DNA of 64,000 bases from Paenibacillus peoriae KCTC 3763 (GTDB lineage Bacteria; Bacillota; Bacilli; Paenibacillales; Paenibacillaceae): contig NZ_AGFX01000011.1 in the NCBI RefSeq assembly GCF_000236805.1, positions 186,001-250,000 on the forward strand. The letters run 5' to 3'. The notes beneath the pieces are model-generated. The model had not been told where the DNA came from. It searched no databases and worked only from the letters and a program-made list of their open reading frames with translations. Below are positions 35,974 through 45,393 of the stretch, in pieces. Both the position numbers and the translations under genes were made by a program. How positions within the stretch are numbered: position 1 is the stretch's first letter; each line of letters opens with the position of its first letter.

Positions 35974-37005
35974 ATGGATGCAAAAACAGCCGCTAAGGCT
36001 ATTCGCAAGGGTGATATTTCGCCCGTGTATTTGCTATACGGCAGTGAAAAATACCAGATGAAGCAGTTTGTCGAGATGCTCAAGGAAAAAGTGGTGGAAG
36101 AGGAGCATCGTGATTTTGCCATTATTCCCTATGATCTGACGGAAACGCCAATCGAGGTGGTCGTGGAGGAGGCGGAAACTGCGCCTTTTCTGGTGCCCAA
36201 AAAGCTGATTATTGCCCGGGACACGAGTGTATTTGCAGCAGGTAAAGATAGCGGCAAGATTGAGCACCGCATTGAGACGCTGTTGACTTATATGGATAAC
36301 CCGACTGACTATAGCGTCATCGTTTTTATGGTTCAGGCCGAAAAGCTGGATGAACGGAAAAAGATTGTCAAAAGATTGAAAAATGATGCTTCGGTGATTG
36401 CTTTTTCCCCGTTGGGTGGAGACGACCTTGTAGCTTGGGTTCATAAACGTGCAGGGGAAAGAGAGGTACAATTAGCTGCAGGAGCTGCAGAGACCCTCAT
36501 TCAATATACAGGTACAGGGCTGCAATCCTTGGCTGCCGAGATAGACAAGCTGTGCTTGTATGCAGGAGCACAAGGAACGATTTCATCAGCGGATATCGAA
36601 TCCCTTGTGCCTCGTAGTACGGAGCAAAACGTATTTGTGATGGTTGAGGATCTGGCTAATTTGCGGCTGGATAAGGCACTCAGTATTTTTTATGAGCTGC
36701 TCAAGCAAAAAGAGGAACCGATCAAGATTGCAGCTTTGATCACACGGCAGTTCCGCATTATATTGCAGGTTAAGGAGCTGGCAGGTCAAAGTTATTCCCA
36801 ACAGCAAATTGCGAGTCAGCTTGGCTTGCATCCTTACGGGGTAAAAGTTGCGGGTGAGCAGGCCAGGAGGTTCCATCCCGAACAACTGCGTCAGCTTCTC
36901 TTCGAGCTGGGAGAACTGGATTATCATATGAAAACTGGCATTGTTGACAAGGTACTGGGACTGGAGCTGTTTTTGATGAAAATGGGCTATGGGGTTTCAG
37001 TTTAA
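35974..37005 (+). CDS. holA: DNA polymerase III delta subunit
   Basis: 343 residues from ATG 35974, behind GGGGGAACGG; the open frame extends 35 codons upstream through a terminator and is not coding there. Three-domain clamp-loader fold: SPVYLLYGSEKY at the N-terminus, then PFLVPKKLIIARD, and a helical C-terminus. It opens the beta clamp during loading. Convergent with rpsT across a bidirectional terminator. Confidence 0.93.
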   Translation: MDAKTAAKAIRKGDISPVYLLYGSEKYQMKQFVEMLKEKVVEEEHRDFAIIPYDLTETPIEVVVEEAETAPFLVPKKLIIARDTSVFAAGKDSGKIEHRIETLLTYMDNPTDYSVIVFMVQAEKLDERKKIVKRLKNDASVIAFSPLGGDDLVAWVHKRAGEREVQLAAGAAETLIQYTGTGLQSLAAEIDKLCLYAGAQGTISSADIESLVPRSTEQNVFVMVEDLANLRLDKALSIFYELLKQKEEPIKIAALITRQFRIILQVKELAGQSYSQQQIASQLGLHPYGVKVAGEQARRFHPEQLRQLLFELGELDYHMKTGIVDKVLGLELFLMKMGYGVSV

Positions 37006-37082
37006 CCCCGCCCGGGTGCAGAGTGATTTTTAAGGGACACTACGCAGGACAGATCACATACGCTGAGAACTAAAAAAGAAAA

Positions 37083-37123
37083 CTAAAAAATCCTGATCAG
37101 CCGAGGCTGGTCAGGATTTTTTC
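37083..37123. terminator. Bidirectional terminator between holA and rpsT
   Basis: AATCCTGATCAGCC pairs with GGCTGGTCAGGATT (14 bp, one G-U) around a tiny loop at 37103-37104, flanked by A6 and T6. It serves both convergent genes. Confidence 0.9.
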
Positions 37124-37148
37124 ATTAACGTATAAAAGTAGCTCTTGC

Positions 37149-37421
37149 TTACGCTTGAGCTGTAAGAGCGTTAAGTTTTTTCGCCAAGCGGGATTTCTTG
37201 CGAGCAGCTGCATTTTTGTGGATCAGACCTTTAGTTACAGCCTTGTCCAGCTTTTGGGAAGCTACTTTGAAAGCAGCAGCAGCAACTTCAGCTTCGTTAC
37301 CCACCAACGCTGTATCGGCAGCTTTTACTGCTGTACGAAGCGCGGATTTTTGGGAAGCGTTCAACGCACGGCGTTTGTCGCTCGTTTTAACGCGTTTGAT
37401 AGCGGATTTAATGTTTGGCAT
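37149..37421 (-). CDS. rpsT: Ribosomal protein S20
   Basis: 90 residues from ATG 37421 ([11 protein letters not shown]), behind CAGGAGGTG. Lys/Arg/Ala-rich helical protein of the usual length. It binds 16S rRNA in the small subunit. Its position opposite holA and gpr is conserved in Bacillales. Confidence 0.97.
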   Translation of the reverse strand: MPNIKSAIKRVKTSDKRRALNASQKSALRTAVKAADTALVGNEAEVAAAAFKVASQKLDKAVTKGLIHKNAAARKKSRLAKKLNALTAQA

Positions 37422-37555
37422 TACATTCACCTCCTGTAAAGGCATTACTTATGAACACAAACGTTTCACAACTTAAAATATTTTAGCACGCTACACCTCA
37501 AAATGCAATAAGAAAACATTCCGTGGCTACGCAAATGACAGGATGAAAATGGATG

Positions 37556-37586
37556 TGCATAAACCTGTTGGGTGTCTCGCACACTA
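37556..37586 (+). promoter_or_regulatory. Candidate sigma-G/sigma-F promoter of gpr
   Basis: TGCATA (37556-37561), 18-base spacer, CACACTA (37580-37586). Sigma-G promoters read GCATR-N18-CATNHTA; only one defined base differs. The gpr gene is known to be transcribed by sigma-F and sigma-G in the forespore of Bacillus. Confidence 0.6.
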
Positions 37587-37619
37587 TAGCCAGGGATGGT
37601 ACACAAGGAGGTTTAAGAG

Positions 37620-38621
37620 ATGGATCTGGATTTGCAGAAGTATGCGGTACGCACGGATTTGGCATTGGAGGCAAGAGAGCTGGCAGCACAGGATCAGTCT
37701 GTACCGCTGTCGGGCATCAGTGAGGATGTCGAGGAAGATAACGGGATTAAAATTACGCGTCTGGATGTACTAAATGAAGAAGGGGCTAATCGTATTGGAC
37801 GGGTACAAGGGCATTATGTCACGCTGGAAGTACCTGGATTACGTGGAGGTGATAGCGGACTACAGGAACGAGTAGCTGTTGCATTTGCGAAAGAGATGGA
37901 GCATTTTATACAAAAAATAGGTATCTCCAATACGGCACGGGTACTTGTGGTCGGTCTTGGGAACTGGAATGTCACTCCCGATTCGCTGGGGCCGCTTGTC
38001 GTTGAAAATCTGATGGTAACCCGTCAATTTTTTGAATTGACGCCTGATCAAGTCAACCCGGGTTATCGGGATGTAAGCGCCATTGCGCCGGGTGTTCTCG
38101 GTATTACGGGAATCGAGTCCAGTGAAATCGTGCAAGGCATTGTAGATCGCACCAAACCAGAACTGATTATTGCTATTGATGCTCTGGCGTCACGTTCGCT
38201 GGAGCGCGTCAATACGACCATTCAGGTGGCGGATATCGGGATACATCCGGGATCAGGAATCGGCAACAAGCGGCGCGGCATCACCAAGGATATTATGGGT
38301 GTTCCATGCATTGCCATCGGCGTGCCTACGGTATGCTACGCTTCAACCATCGTAAATAATGTAATTGAACTGATGAAAACACATTTTGCCAAAGAAAAAG
38401 CACCTACGAAGGCGATACTGGGGATGCTGGACGATATTTCAGAGCCTGAGAGACTCGGGCTGGTGAGAGAGGTACTTCAACCGTTGGGGCATGATCTGAT
38501 TGTGACCCCTAAAGAGATTGATGAATTTATTGAAGATATCGCGAATATCATTGCAACCGGGTTGAACGCTGCTCTGCATGAGGCTGTTGATCCCGGCAAT
38601 GTCGCCGCTTATACGCATTAA
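37620..38621 (+). CDS. gpr: Germination protease GPR
   Basis: 333 residues; AAGGAGG eight bases before ATG 37620. It begins with the typical pro-region (DLQKYAVRTDLALEARELA), which is autoprocessed late in sporulation, followed by the peptidase A25 core (VVGLGNWNVTPDSLGP, IAIDALASRS, GSGIGNKRRGI). At germination it cleaves the small acid-soluble DNA-binding proteins. Followed by spoIIP as in Bacillus, with a terminator between. Confidence 0.95.
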   Translation: MDLDLQKYAVRTDLALEARELAAQDQSVPLSGISEDVEEDNGIKITRLDVLNEEGANRIGRVQGHYVTLEVPGLRGGDSGLQERVAVAFAKEMEHFIQKIGISNTARVLVVGLGNWNVTPDSLGPLVVENLMVTRQFFELTPDQVNPGYRDVSAIAPGVLGITGIESSEIVQGIVDRTKPELIIAIDALASRSLERVNTTIQVADIGIHPGSGIGNKRRGITKDIMGVPCIAIGVPTVCYASTIVNNVIELMKTHFAKEKAPTKAILGMLDDISEPERLGLVREVLQPLGHDLIVTPKEIDEFIEDIANIIATGLNAALHEAVDPGNVAAYTH

Positions 38622-38660
38622 TGCAAGGTTAGTTCAATCATCTTTCCAAGACACCCAATT

Positions 38661-38728
38661 CTCTATTTAACAGGTAACCTGTCTCTCTCAAAAAGGGATG
38701 GGCTCTACCTGTGGATAGAGATTTTTTG
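38661..38728 (+). terminator. Long-stem terminator after gpr
   Basis: CTCTAT (38661-38666) and ACAGGTA (38670-38676) pair with TACCTGT (38706-38712) and ATAGAG (38715-38720) to give 13 bp with a small internal loop and a 29-base apical region, followed by six Ts. A second ACCTGT next to the left arm could compete for ACAGGT. Confidence 0.65.
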
Positions 38729-38849
38729 TGTTCTAGCAATTGTTCTCTGTTCATAGAGTTGAAGTATAAGAGATTTCCGCGGCAGATAGGAACCCTATGT
38801 TCCAAATGTAAAAGCGGGTTTCGACGGGACGAAGGAGGATAAGGCTCAC

Positions 38850-40118
38850 ATGAAAAAAATTCAGACCTGGAACGTCGGAAGATGGAGAAGAAAGGGTATT
38901 GAAATTTTGGCGATGGGACATACGCTTGTGCTGCTTATTATGGGCTCGGCGCTTTTATTTGTCGTACTGGGGCTAGGGGGACTGGCCGAAAATCGTTTGC
39001 AAACATCTCCCGTTGCTTCGATGAAAGGATTGGCAGGTTCGGTGTCCAGCGGTTTTTTTGCGGATCTGCTTGGTATGGAGGTGCCACATTTGGCACAAAA
39101 GAAGCAGCAATCCTCGTTGTCGGGTGAACAGTGGTCGCCTTTTGTTTTTCAAATGCTTACAGGCATTAATCCACAAGATCCGAAAAGTCTTATTTCCCGC
39201 GAAATTCCCGGCATGTCTGCAGATGCGCCTGTCTTGCTGCGCAAGGGATCAGGGAACGACAAAGTAGAGGCCCCTACGGATTATCAGCCCGATCAGGGAA
39301 CGACGGATGCTCCCGGTGGCTCAGATGCTTCTGCGAACCCGCCGAATCATGATGCTGCTACGCCAGATTTGCCGACAACACCGGAAACGGACCCTGCAAA
39401 AGAGGATGATTCAGGTGATACAGTCAAAGGAGAAAAGCGTATATTAATCTACCATTCTCATCCCAGAGAAGCGTATAACCCACTACTCAGCAAAACTAGT
39501 TCCAATCCCAATTCCGGTTCTAAATCAGCGAATGTGTCAAGGGTGGGGGATTTTGTGAAAAAGAGACTGGATAAGCTAGGGATAAACACGCTGCATGTAA
39601 ACAAGGACTATGCCTCCGTAGTGCAAAATTACAATTGGAACTATTCCTATAAATATTCACGTGAAACCGTCAAGGAAGCCTTGGCGAGTAATGACGGCTT
39701 AACTTATCTGCTTGATATCCACAGAGACTCCCAGCGTCACAGTAAAACGACAGCCACCATTAATGGACTTTCTTATGCCAAAGTATATTTCATTATCGGT
39801 CATGACAACAAAAACTGGCGCAAAAATGAAGCTTTCGCTGCCCGTATTCATGAAAAGCTGGAAAAATCGTATCACGGCGTATCACGTGGAGTATGGGGAA
39901 AGGATGGCGGTAAAGGCAACAATGGAGAGTACAACCAAAGCCTGTCCCCCCATAGCATTTTGATTGAAATTGGCGGTATCGATAACACCGAGGAGGAGTT
40001 AAAGCGTACCTCGGACGTTTTGGCGGATATGATCAGCGAAGTGTATTGGGAGGACCAAAAAGCACAGAAAGCGGGCACGAATGTATCGGATACCAAAAAG
40101 AGCAACAGTGGCAATTAA
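38850..40118 (+). CDS. spoIIP: Stage II sporulation protein P
   Basis: 422 residues; GAAGGAGG before ATG 38850. N-terminal membrane span (~23-47), a Pro/Asp/Asn-rich linker (~150-200) and a C-terminal amidase/endopeptidase domain with zinc-ligand candidates in IYHSHPREAY (His, Glu), LDIHRDSQRH (His) and EIGGIDNTEEE (Glu). SpoIIP works with SpoIID and SpoIIM to thin septal peptidoglycan and drive engulfment. Sigma-E control is expected; I could not place the promoter. Confidence 0.94.
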   Translation: MKKIQTWNVGRWRRKGIEILAMGHTLVLLIMGSALLFVVLGLGGLAENRLQTSPVASMKGLAGSVSSGFFADLLGMEVPHLAQKKQQSSLSGEQWSPFVFQMLTGINPQDPKSLISREIPGMSADAPVLLRKGSGNDKVEAPTDYQPDQGTTDAPGGSDASANPPNHDAATPDLPTTPETDPAKEDDSGDTVKGEKRILIYHSHPREAYNPLLSKTSSNPNSGSKSANVSRVGDFVKKRLDKLGINTLHVNKDYASVVQNYNWNYSYKYSRETVKEALASNDGLTYLLDIHRDSQRHSKTTATINGLSYAKVYFIIGHDNKNWRKNEAFAARIHEKLEKSYHGVSRGVWGKDGGKGNNGEYNQSLSPHSILIEIGGIDNTEEELKRTSDVLADMISEVYWEDQKAQKAGTNVSDTKKSNSGN

Positions 40119-40168
40119 ATGAAGGCGGTTTGACAGTGGAAAGGTGAAAGTGGAAAGGGGGAAATATA

Positions 40169-40678
40169 ATGTCCGGACGTTTTCGTAAAAATGCGCTTGG
40201 ATTTGTGCTTCTGATTGGGGTAGGCGTGCTACTTGGTATGCAACTGGCAGGCTCTGGCCTGCGCTCAGTCTATGGCCCGGAATGGGATGGGAACTCGGTT
40301 TCATCGGTAAATCAACAGAAGGCCGAATATGAGCAAACGGTTATTGAGGATACTCCAGCAGCCAATGTCCATGTCTATAGCCGTACGAATGACGCAAGTG
40401 GAACTGTCGAAATTAAGCCGCAAACCGGCATGAATGAAGCGGATACTGACGAACGTAATGAGGATCAGTATGCACGTGAGACACGCGAATGGTATACGAC
40501 AACTGCACAGGATGCCAGTACCCGGCAGAGCCGAGAGACACCTCGTGAACTGCTAGCCGTCAAGGCGCAGCAGGCCTCGGTGGATACCATGGCAGATAAA
40601 ACCGCTGGGCTGCTGCAAAACCTATCGAGGAAGGGCATTCGCTGGGTTGTGTCTGTATTTGATGGAGTAACCGAATAG
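40169..40678 (+). CDS. YqxA-like membrane protein (DUF3679 position)
   Basis: 169 residues. One N-terminal membrane span (~10-28) and a polar extracytoplasmic remainder rich in Asp, Glu, Thr and Gln. No catalytic motif seen. It occupies the spoIIP-lepA slot held by yqxA in Bacillus subtilis, and size and topology agree, so I call it YqxA-like by position. Function unknown. A GGAAAGGGGG site precedes ATG 40169. Confidence 0.65.
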   Translation: MSGRFRKNALGFVLLIGVGVLLGMQLAGSGLRSVYGPEWDGNSVSSVNQQKAEYEQTVIEDTPAANVHVYSRTNDASGTVEIKPQTGMNEADTDERNEDQYARETREWYTTTAQDASTRQSRETPRELLAVKAQQASVDTMADKTAGLLQNLSRKGIRWVVSVFDGVTE

Positions 40679-40749
40679 AAATATTGCTGACCCCCCGTAC
40701 AACTGCTATAATAAGCTGATTGACACTAGGCATTGTGTGGGGGTAAGGC

Positions 40750-42564
40750 ATGACTGACATTTTGGCAAGACAACGTAAAATTCGGAACTTTAGTATCATT
40801 GCACATATAGACCATGGTAAATCCACGCTGGCTGACCGGATTTTGGAGTATACCGGTGCACTCACTTCCCGTGAAATGCAGGAGCAGGTGCTTGACCAGA
40901 TGGAGCTGGAACGAGAGCGCGGGATTACGATCAAGCTCCAGGCAGTGCGACTCACTTATAAGGCCGATGACGGCGAAGAGTACATTTTGAATTTGATTGA
41001 CACACCGGGACACGTCGATTTTACGTATGAGGTATCCCGTAGCTTGGCTGCCTGCGAAGGTGCTCTGCTGGTAGTAGACGCAGCCCAGGGGATTGAGGCA
41101 CAGACACTGGCTAACGTTTATTTGGCGCTGGACAACAATCTGGAGATTTTGCCGGTGCTTAACAAAATTGATTTGCCGAGTGCTGATCCCGAACGGGTAA
41201 AGCAGGAAATTGAGGATGTTATCGGCTTGGACACAAGTGAGACCGTACATGCTTCAGCCAAAGCTGGAATCGGTATCAAGGAAATTCTGGAACAGGTAGT
41301 CAGAAGTGTGCCTGCTCCGCAAGGAAATCCGGATAATCCGCTCAAGGCGCTTATCTTCGATTCGCATTATGATCCTTATAAAGGCGTTATCGTATATGTG
41401 CGTGTTGTGGATGGCAGTATCCGTGCGGGCTCGAAAATCAAGATGATGGCGACTGATAAAACGTTTGAAGTCATCGAGGTCGGAGCTTTTATGCCCCGCA
41501 TGAGTATTGTGAACGAACTGAATGTCGGTGATGTTGGCTTTATCGTTGCCGGAATTAAGCATGTGGGCGATACACGTGTCGGGGATACCGTGACGGATGC
41601 AAAAAATCCAACACCAGAACCGATGCCAGGCTATCGAAAGATCAATCCGATGGTATATTGCGGTCTCTATCCAATCGAAACGTCCGAGTATAACGATCTG
41701 CGTGAGGCGCTTGAAAAGCTGCAGCTGAATGATGCTTCGCTCAGTTTTGAACCGGAAACATCCAGCGCGCTGGGCTTTGGCTTCCGTTGCGGTTTCCTCG
41801 GTTTGCTCCATATGGACGTTATTCAGGAACGTATTGAGCGTGAATTTAATATTCCGCTGATTACAACGGCACCAAGCGTTATTTATCGGGTAAAATTGAC
41901 CAATGGGGAAACGATTGAAATTGATAACCCATCCAATTACCCGGAAGTAGGACGAATCGAGCATGTGGAAGAGCCGTACGTAAGGGCAGGGATTATCGTG
42001 CCTAATGATTACGTAGGTACAGTCATGGAGCTTTGCCAGACCAAGCGCGGCGAGTACGTGAACATGGAGTATCTGGATACGACACGGGTAACCATTACGT
42101 ATCAGATTCCATTGTCTGAAATCGTGTATGATTTCTTCGATCAGCTTAAATCCAGTACCAAAGGTTATGCTTCCTTTGACTATGAGATTTCAGGCTATCG
42201 CCAGTCCAATCTGGTGAAGATGGATATTTTGTTGAATGGCGAGCAGGTCGATGCACTGTCGTTCATCGTGCATAGAGATCGGGCTTACCATCGCGGACGT
42301 ATCATTTGTGAGAAGCTGCGCGAGCTCATTCCACGTCAAATGTTCGAGGTGCCGATTCAGGCATCTGTCGGAACAAAGGTTGTTGCGCGTGAAACCGTAA
42401 AGGCTATGCGTAAAAACGTCTTGGCCAAATGTTATGGCGGCGATATTTCCCGTAAACGGAAGTTGCTTGAGAAGCAAAAAGAGGGCAAGAAGCGCATGAA
42501 GCAGGTGGGTAACGTAGAAGTACCTCAGGAAGCATTTATGGCGGTACTGAAAATAGATGAGTAA
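40750..42564 (+). CDS. lepA: Elongation factor 4 (LepA)
   Basis: 604 residues, the full family length. GTPase motifs AHIDHGKST near residue 18, [19 protein letters not shown], plus the EF4-specific C-terminal domain ([23 protein letters not shown]). A ribosome-associated GTPase with roles in 30S assembly and back-translocation. Confidence 0.97.
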   Translation: MTDILARQRKIRNFSIIAHIDHGKSTLADRILEYTGALTSREMQEQVLDQMELERERGITIKLQAVRLTYKADDGEEYILNLIDTPGHVDFTYEVSRSLAACEGALLVVDAAQGIEAQTLANVYLALDNNLEILPVLNKIDLPSADPERVKQEIEDVIGLDTSETVHASAKAGIGIKEILEQVVRSVPAPQGNPDNPLKALIFDSHYDPYKGVIVYVRVVDGSIRAGSKIKMMATDKTFEVIEVGAFMPRMSIVNELNVGDVGFIVAGIKHVGDTRVGDTVTDAKNPTPEPMPGYRKINPMVYCGLYPIETSEYNDLREALEKLQLNDASLSFEPETSSALGFGFRCGFLGLLHMDVIQERIEREFNIPLITTAPSVIYRVKLTNGETIEIDNPSNYPEVGRIEHVEEPYVRAGIIVPNDYVGTVMELCQTKRGEYVNMEYLDTTRVTITYQIPLSEIVYDFFDQLKSSTKGYASFDYEISGYRQSNLVKMDILLNGEQVDALSFIVHRDRAYHRGRIICEKLRELIPRQMFEVPIQASVGTKVVARETVKAMRKNVLAKCYGGDISRKRKLLEKQKEGKKRMKQVGNVEVPQEAFMAVLKIDE

Positions 42565-42580
42565 AGCTGCTTGAAGTATT

Positions 42581-42636
42581 CGTCCATTCTTTCATGGGGC
42601 ATTAGCCATGCATAGAGAATGGACGTTCTTTTTTTG
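42581..42636 (+). terminator. Terminator after lepA
   Basis: CGTCCATTCT (42581-42590) pairs with AGAATGGACG (42616-42625), with an inner CATGG/CCATG stem, then TTCTTTTTTT. Confidence 0.9.
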
Positions 42637-42679
42637 AGCAAGCTATTCAAGACAGAGGGCACGTTCACACCTACACCAT

Positions 42680-42866
42680 AAAAAATGGCCGATTGACGGT
42701 GGGCAGCAGCGGAGTGGATGGAATCGTTCTGAAGAAGCGGTAGCGTTCGCCTTTACCCGCGGATTTTCCCCTTTAAATCTATTTACAATTAAAAAATCCG
42801 GGGGTAACAGCGATCGGAGGAATGATCCATCCACGAAGCGTTCTCCCTCCTCATTCGCCATTTTTT
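42680..42866 (+). ncRNA. Structured repeat element, copy 2
   Basis: Between the lepA terminator and hemW. Outer stem AAAAAATGGC (42680-42689) with GCCATTTTTT (42857-42866). CAGCAGCGGAG (42704-42714). Stem P1: 42714-42722 and 42724-42729 pair with 42820-42834 (15 bp, bulged A at 42723, one G-U). Internal loop GAAGCGGTAGCGTTCGCCT opposite AACAGCGATCGG. Stem P2: ACCCGCGGATTTT with AAAATCCGGGGGT (one G-G mismatch). No ORF. The A and T arms of the outer stem give it terminator-like ends. Same architecture and orientation as copies at 5560-5760 and 62324-62556. Confidence 0.65.
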
Positions 42867-42903
42867 CCAACCACTATATCCTGAATTGACAAGGAGGATC
42901 GGA

Positions 42904-44091
42904 ATGACCGCATCCATACAAAAACATGAATATTCATCCGCGCCTCAAGCGGTTTATCTGCATATACCCTTTTGCACGAATAAATGCTTTTACTGTGACT
43001 TCAACTCTTATGTGCTAAAGGACCAGCCGGTTATGGAATACCTGTATGCACTGGAGCGGGAGATGGAAAATACGGTTAAACTTCACCCCCCAGGAGAAAT
43101 CAAAACGATTTTTGTCGGGGGCGGAACGCCAACAACACTAAATCCGAAGGAAATGGAGTATTTCCTGAAGAGTGTCCGTACCTACTTCCCGAATTGGTCG
43201 GAGGATATTGAATTTTCCATGGAAGCCAATCCGGGTACAACCGATTATGAAAAACTTCACGTGATGAAAGAGGGCGGTGTCAACCGACTCAGCTTCGGAG
43301 TGCAGGCTTTTCAGAATGAGCTGCTTACAGGTATTGGTCGCATTCATAATACAGATGACGTATATCGTAGTCTGGAAAATGCACGTAAGGTCGGATTGGA
43401 CAATCTGTCGATTGACCTGATGTTCGGCTTGCCGAACCAAACCGTGGACATGCTGAATGAGAGCGTTAGTAGAGCGCTGGAGCTGGAGCTTCCTCATTAC
43501 TCTATCTATAGCTTAAAGGTTGAAGAAAATACGCTCTTCCACACGCTATACCAGAAAAATCAGCTTCCACTTCCACATGAGGATGATGAATTGGAAATGT
43601 ACTTGCTTCTCATGCGCCGTATGAAAGAAGCGGGTTATGAGCAGTACGAGATTAGCAATTTTGCGAAACCCGGTTTGGGCAGTAAGCACAATATGACCTA
43701 TTGGCGTAATGAGGACTATTATGGTCTTGGTGCCGGGGCGCATGGATATGTTGGCAGAGAACGTCATATGAACATTAAGGGCATTACTCCATATGTAGAG
43801 GCTACTCGTAACGGTCTGCCCCGTCTGGACAGCTTTGAGGTGCCAGCAGCGGAAGCGATGGAGGACTTTCTTATGGTTGGCCTGAGAATGTTGGAGGGTG
43901 TGTCCAAGTCCCGCTTTGAAGCCCAATTTGGTCAGGCGCTGGAGGATACGTTCACAGTCCCTCTCGGGAAAATGCTGAATGCGGGGTTGATCGAAGCGGT
44001 CGAGGACGGTTACCGTCTGAGCGAACGCGGTATTTTATTCGGAAATGATGTATTCGCAGAGTTCATCGGCTCCATTACAGTAAATTCATAA
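42904..44091 (+). CDS. hemW: Radical SAM protein HemW
   Basis: 395 residues from ATG 42904, five bases after AAGGAGGA. Radical SAM cluster motif CTNKCFYC near residue 24, GGGTPT, and a C-terminal HemN-like domain. The operon position and single CxxxCxxC set identify HemW, a haem chaperone, and not the coproporphyrinogen dehydrogenase HemN. Gene order lepA-hemW-hrcA is standard in Bacillales. Confidence 0.92.
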   Translation: MTASIQKHEYSSAPQAVYLHIPFCTNKCFYCDFNSYVLKDQPVMEYLYALEREMENTVKLHPPGEIKTIFVGGGTPTTLNPKEMEYFLKSVRTYFPNWSEDIEFSMEANPGTTDYEKLHVMKEGGVNRLSFGVQAFQNELLTGIGRIHNTDDVYRSLENARKVGLDNLSIDLMFGLPNQTVDMLNESVSRALELELPHYSIYSLKVEENTLFHTLYQKNQLPLPHEDDELEMYLLLMRRMKEAGYEQYEISNFAKPGLGSKHNMTYWRNEDYYGLGAGAHGYVGRERHMNIKGITPYVEATRNGLPRLDSFEVPAAEAMEDFLMVGLRMLEGVSKSRFEAQFGQALEDTFTVPLGKMLNAGLIEAVEDGYRLSERGILFGNDVFAEFIGSITVNS

Positions 44092-44189
44092 CATCATTCT
44101 GTCACAACAGGTAAATGGAGTATTGCGATTCTATGCGTAATGTTGTATATTTATTCATTATATGCGGCAAGCGGCAGGGGGAGAGCAAG

Positions 44190-44666
44190 ATGGCTTCAGT
44201 GTGTAAAGAGGTATTGTGCAGAAGTGCGGTTCCTGAAGATGTGGAGCCTTTATATCAAATGATTAGCGGCTATGCGGAGCGAGGGATCATGCTGCCACGT
44301 TCAAGGGAAGTACTTACGCGCCAACTGGAGCTGTTTATTGTTGCAGAAGTGGACGGCGAAGTCGTGGGTTGTGGTTCTTTATGCAAACTGGGCGCTGATT
44401 TGGTAGAGATTCGTTCCCTTGGCATCTCTGAGGGATATAAAGGAATGGGCATAGGCTCCAAGCTCGTAGAGGGCCTTATTATAGAAGCACGGCGACAACA
44501 TATCCCTAAAATTATGGCACTGACCTATGAGGTCTCCTTTTTTATAAAAAACGGTTTTGATGTCGTAAACAAAGAGATTTTCCCTGAAAAGGTATGGACC
44601 GATTGCATTCACTGTAGCAAACAAAATAACTGTGATGAAATCGCAGTGCTGAAAATACTGAACTGA
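44190..44666 (+). CDS. GNAT N-acetyltransferase, ArgA-like
   Basis: 158 residues from ATG 44190, behind AGGGGGAG; an in-frame ATG at 44115 is less likely. Acetyl-CoA loop SEGYKGMGIGSKL near residue 80, and a late Cys motif (DCIHCSKQNNCDEIAVLKIL) seen in short ArgA-type N-acetylglutamate synthase homologues of Firmicutes. Possible role in arginine synthesis; substrate not proven. Ends within a terminator stem. Confidence 0.78.
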   Translation: MASVCKEVLCRSAVPEDVEPLYQMISGYAERGIMLPRSREVLTRQLELFIVAEVDGEVVGCGSLCKLGADLVEIRSLGISEGYKGMGIGSKLVEGLIIEARRQHIPKIMALTYEVSFFIKNGFDVVNKEIFPEKVWTDCIHCSKQNNCDEIAVLKILN

Positions 44667-44698
44667 CCTGTAAGCAATGAGGTTAGTTCTTTTTTTTC
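44662..44698 (+). terminator. Terminator overlapping the GNAT stop codon
   Basis: ACTGACCT (44662-44669) pairs with AGGTTAGT (44680-44687), eight bp with one G-U, then TCTTTTTTTT. The TGA stop is part of the left arm. Confidence 0.75.
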
Positions 44699-44752
44699 GT
44701 TAGATATTCATGGTGCGCTGTGTTTATACAGTTTACATTTTTTTATTCATGC

Positions 44753-45310
44753 TCATTTGTTTAATGTTTCGAGCAACCACCAAATGAATTGATGATGGGG
44801 ATCTAGTTCAGGAGGAATTCCGTCTAAACTCTTTATCGGACTGTCCTTATGGAAATCAGTGTCATTATAAAAGTATAAAGAGCCGTCTAATGGAACTCGG
44901 TGTTTGTATTTATACAAGGCTACTGCATATTTTTCGGATTCGCCGTTTCCATTTGCGGTAAACGTGTATCCCTCCCAGTCGACCATTGTTAAATCATCGT
45001 AATGATTTATAGCTGAAACACTATAGCTTATTTGCCTGGGGATGCTTGGACTGAATTCCTGCGGGTAAAAGTAGATGGTGTTCCATATGCTTAAAAGTAT
45101 AGATGGCAATAAGACCAAGGTATAACACAAGGGCCCTAATTTACGAATTAAATAGATGACTGAAATGACGAGGACAGCGTTCAGAATAAAAACAAGTGGC
45201 AAAACAAGGATTCTGCCTAGTCCTGTGTATGGAAACAGCGTAATCAAGATGTGAAACATAAAGAGTGTAGGTAAAAGTGCGATCAGGCTGTGTTCATTGC
45301 TGTAATCCAA
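44753..45310 (-). CDS. Hypothetical membrane protein
   Basis: Not recognised. About 185 residues if TTG 45310 is used; the frame stays open to 45400, but that part overlaps the hrcA promoter and CIRCE on the other strand and has no ribosome site. ATG 45259 is another candidate but would cut the first membrane span. About three closely spaced hydrophobic segments are followed by a ~95-residue polar domain rich in Tyr, Asp and Pro. It lies alone on the minus strand between the GNAT and hrcA genes, an interval normally empty in relatives. No clear promoter or Shine-Dalgarno box, so it may be poorly expressed or decaying. Confidence 0.5.
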   Translation of the reverse strand: MDYSNEHSLIALLPTLFMFHILITLFPYTGLGRILVLPLVFILNAVLVISVIYLIRKLGPLCYTLVLLPSILLSIWNTIYFYPQEFSPSIPRQISYSVSAINHYDDLTMVDWEGYTFTANGNGESEKYAVALYKYKHRVPLDGSLYFYNDTDFHKDSPIKSLDGIPPELDPHHQFIWWLLETLNK

Positions 45311-45352
45311 ATGGTTGCAATAAATCTCGTTTATTGAAAATACTGATCTGAC

Positions 45353-45382
45353 TTGACAATGATCAGGTCCGTTTGGTATTTT
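45353..45382 (+). promoter_or_regulatory. hrcA operon promoter
   Basis: TTGACA (45353-45358), 18-base spacer, TATTTT (45377-45382). The CIRCE operator lies immediately downstream, over the expected transcript start. Confidence 0.7.
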
Positions 45383-45393
45383 TGTATTAACGG

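Noticed and set aside
40136-40160. Short direct repeat GTGGAAAGG before the YqxA-like gene
   Set aside because: Two nine-base purine-rich units next to a ribosome site; likely simple-sequence chance.
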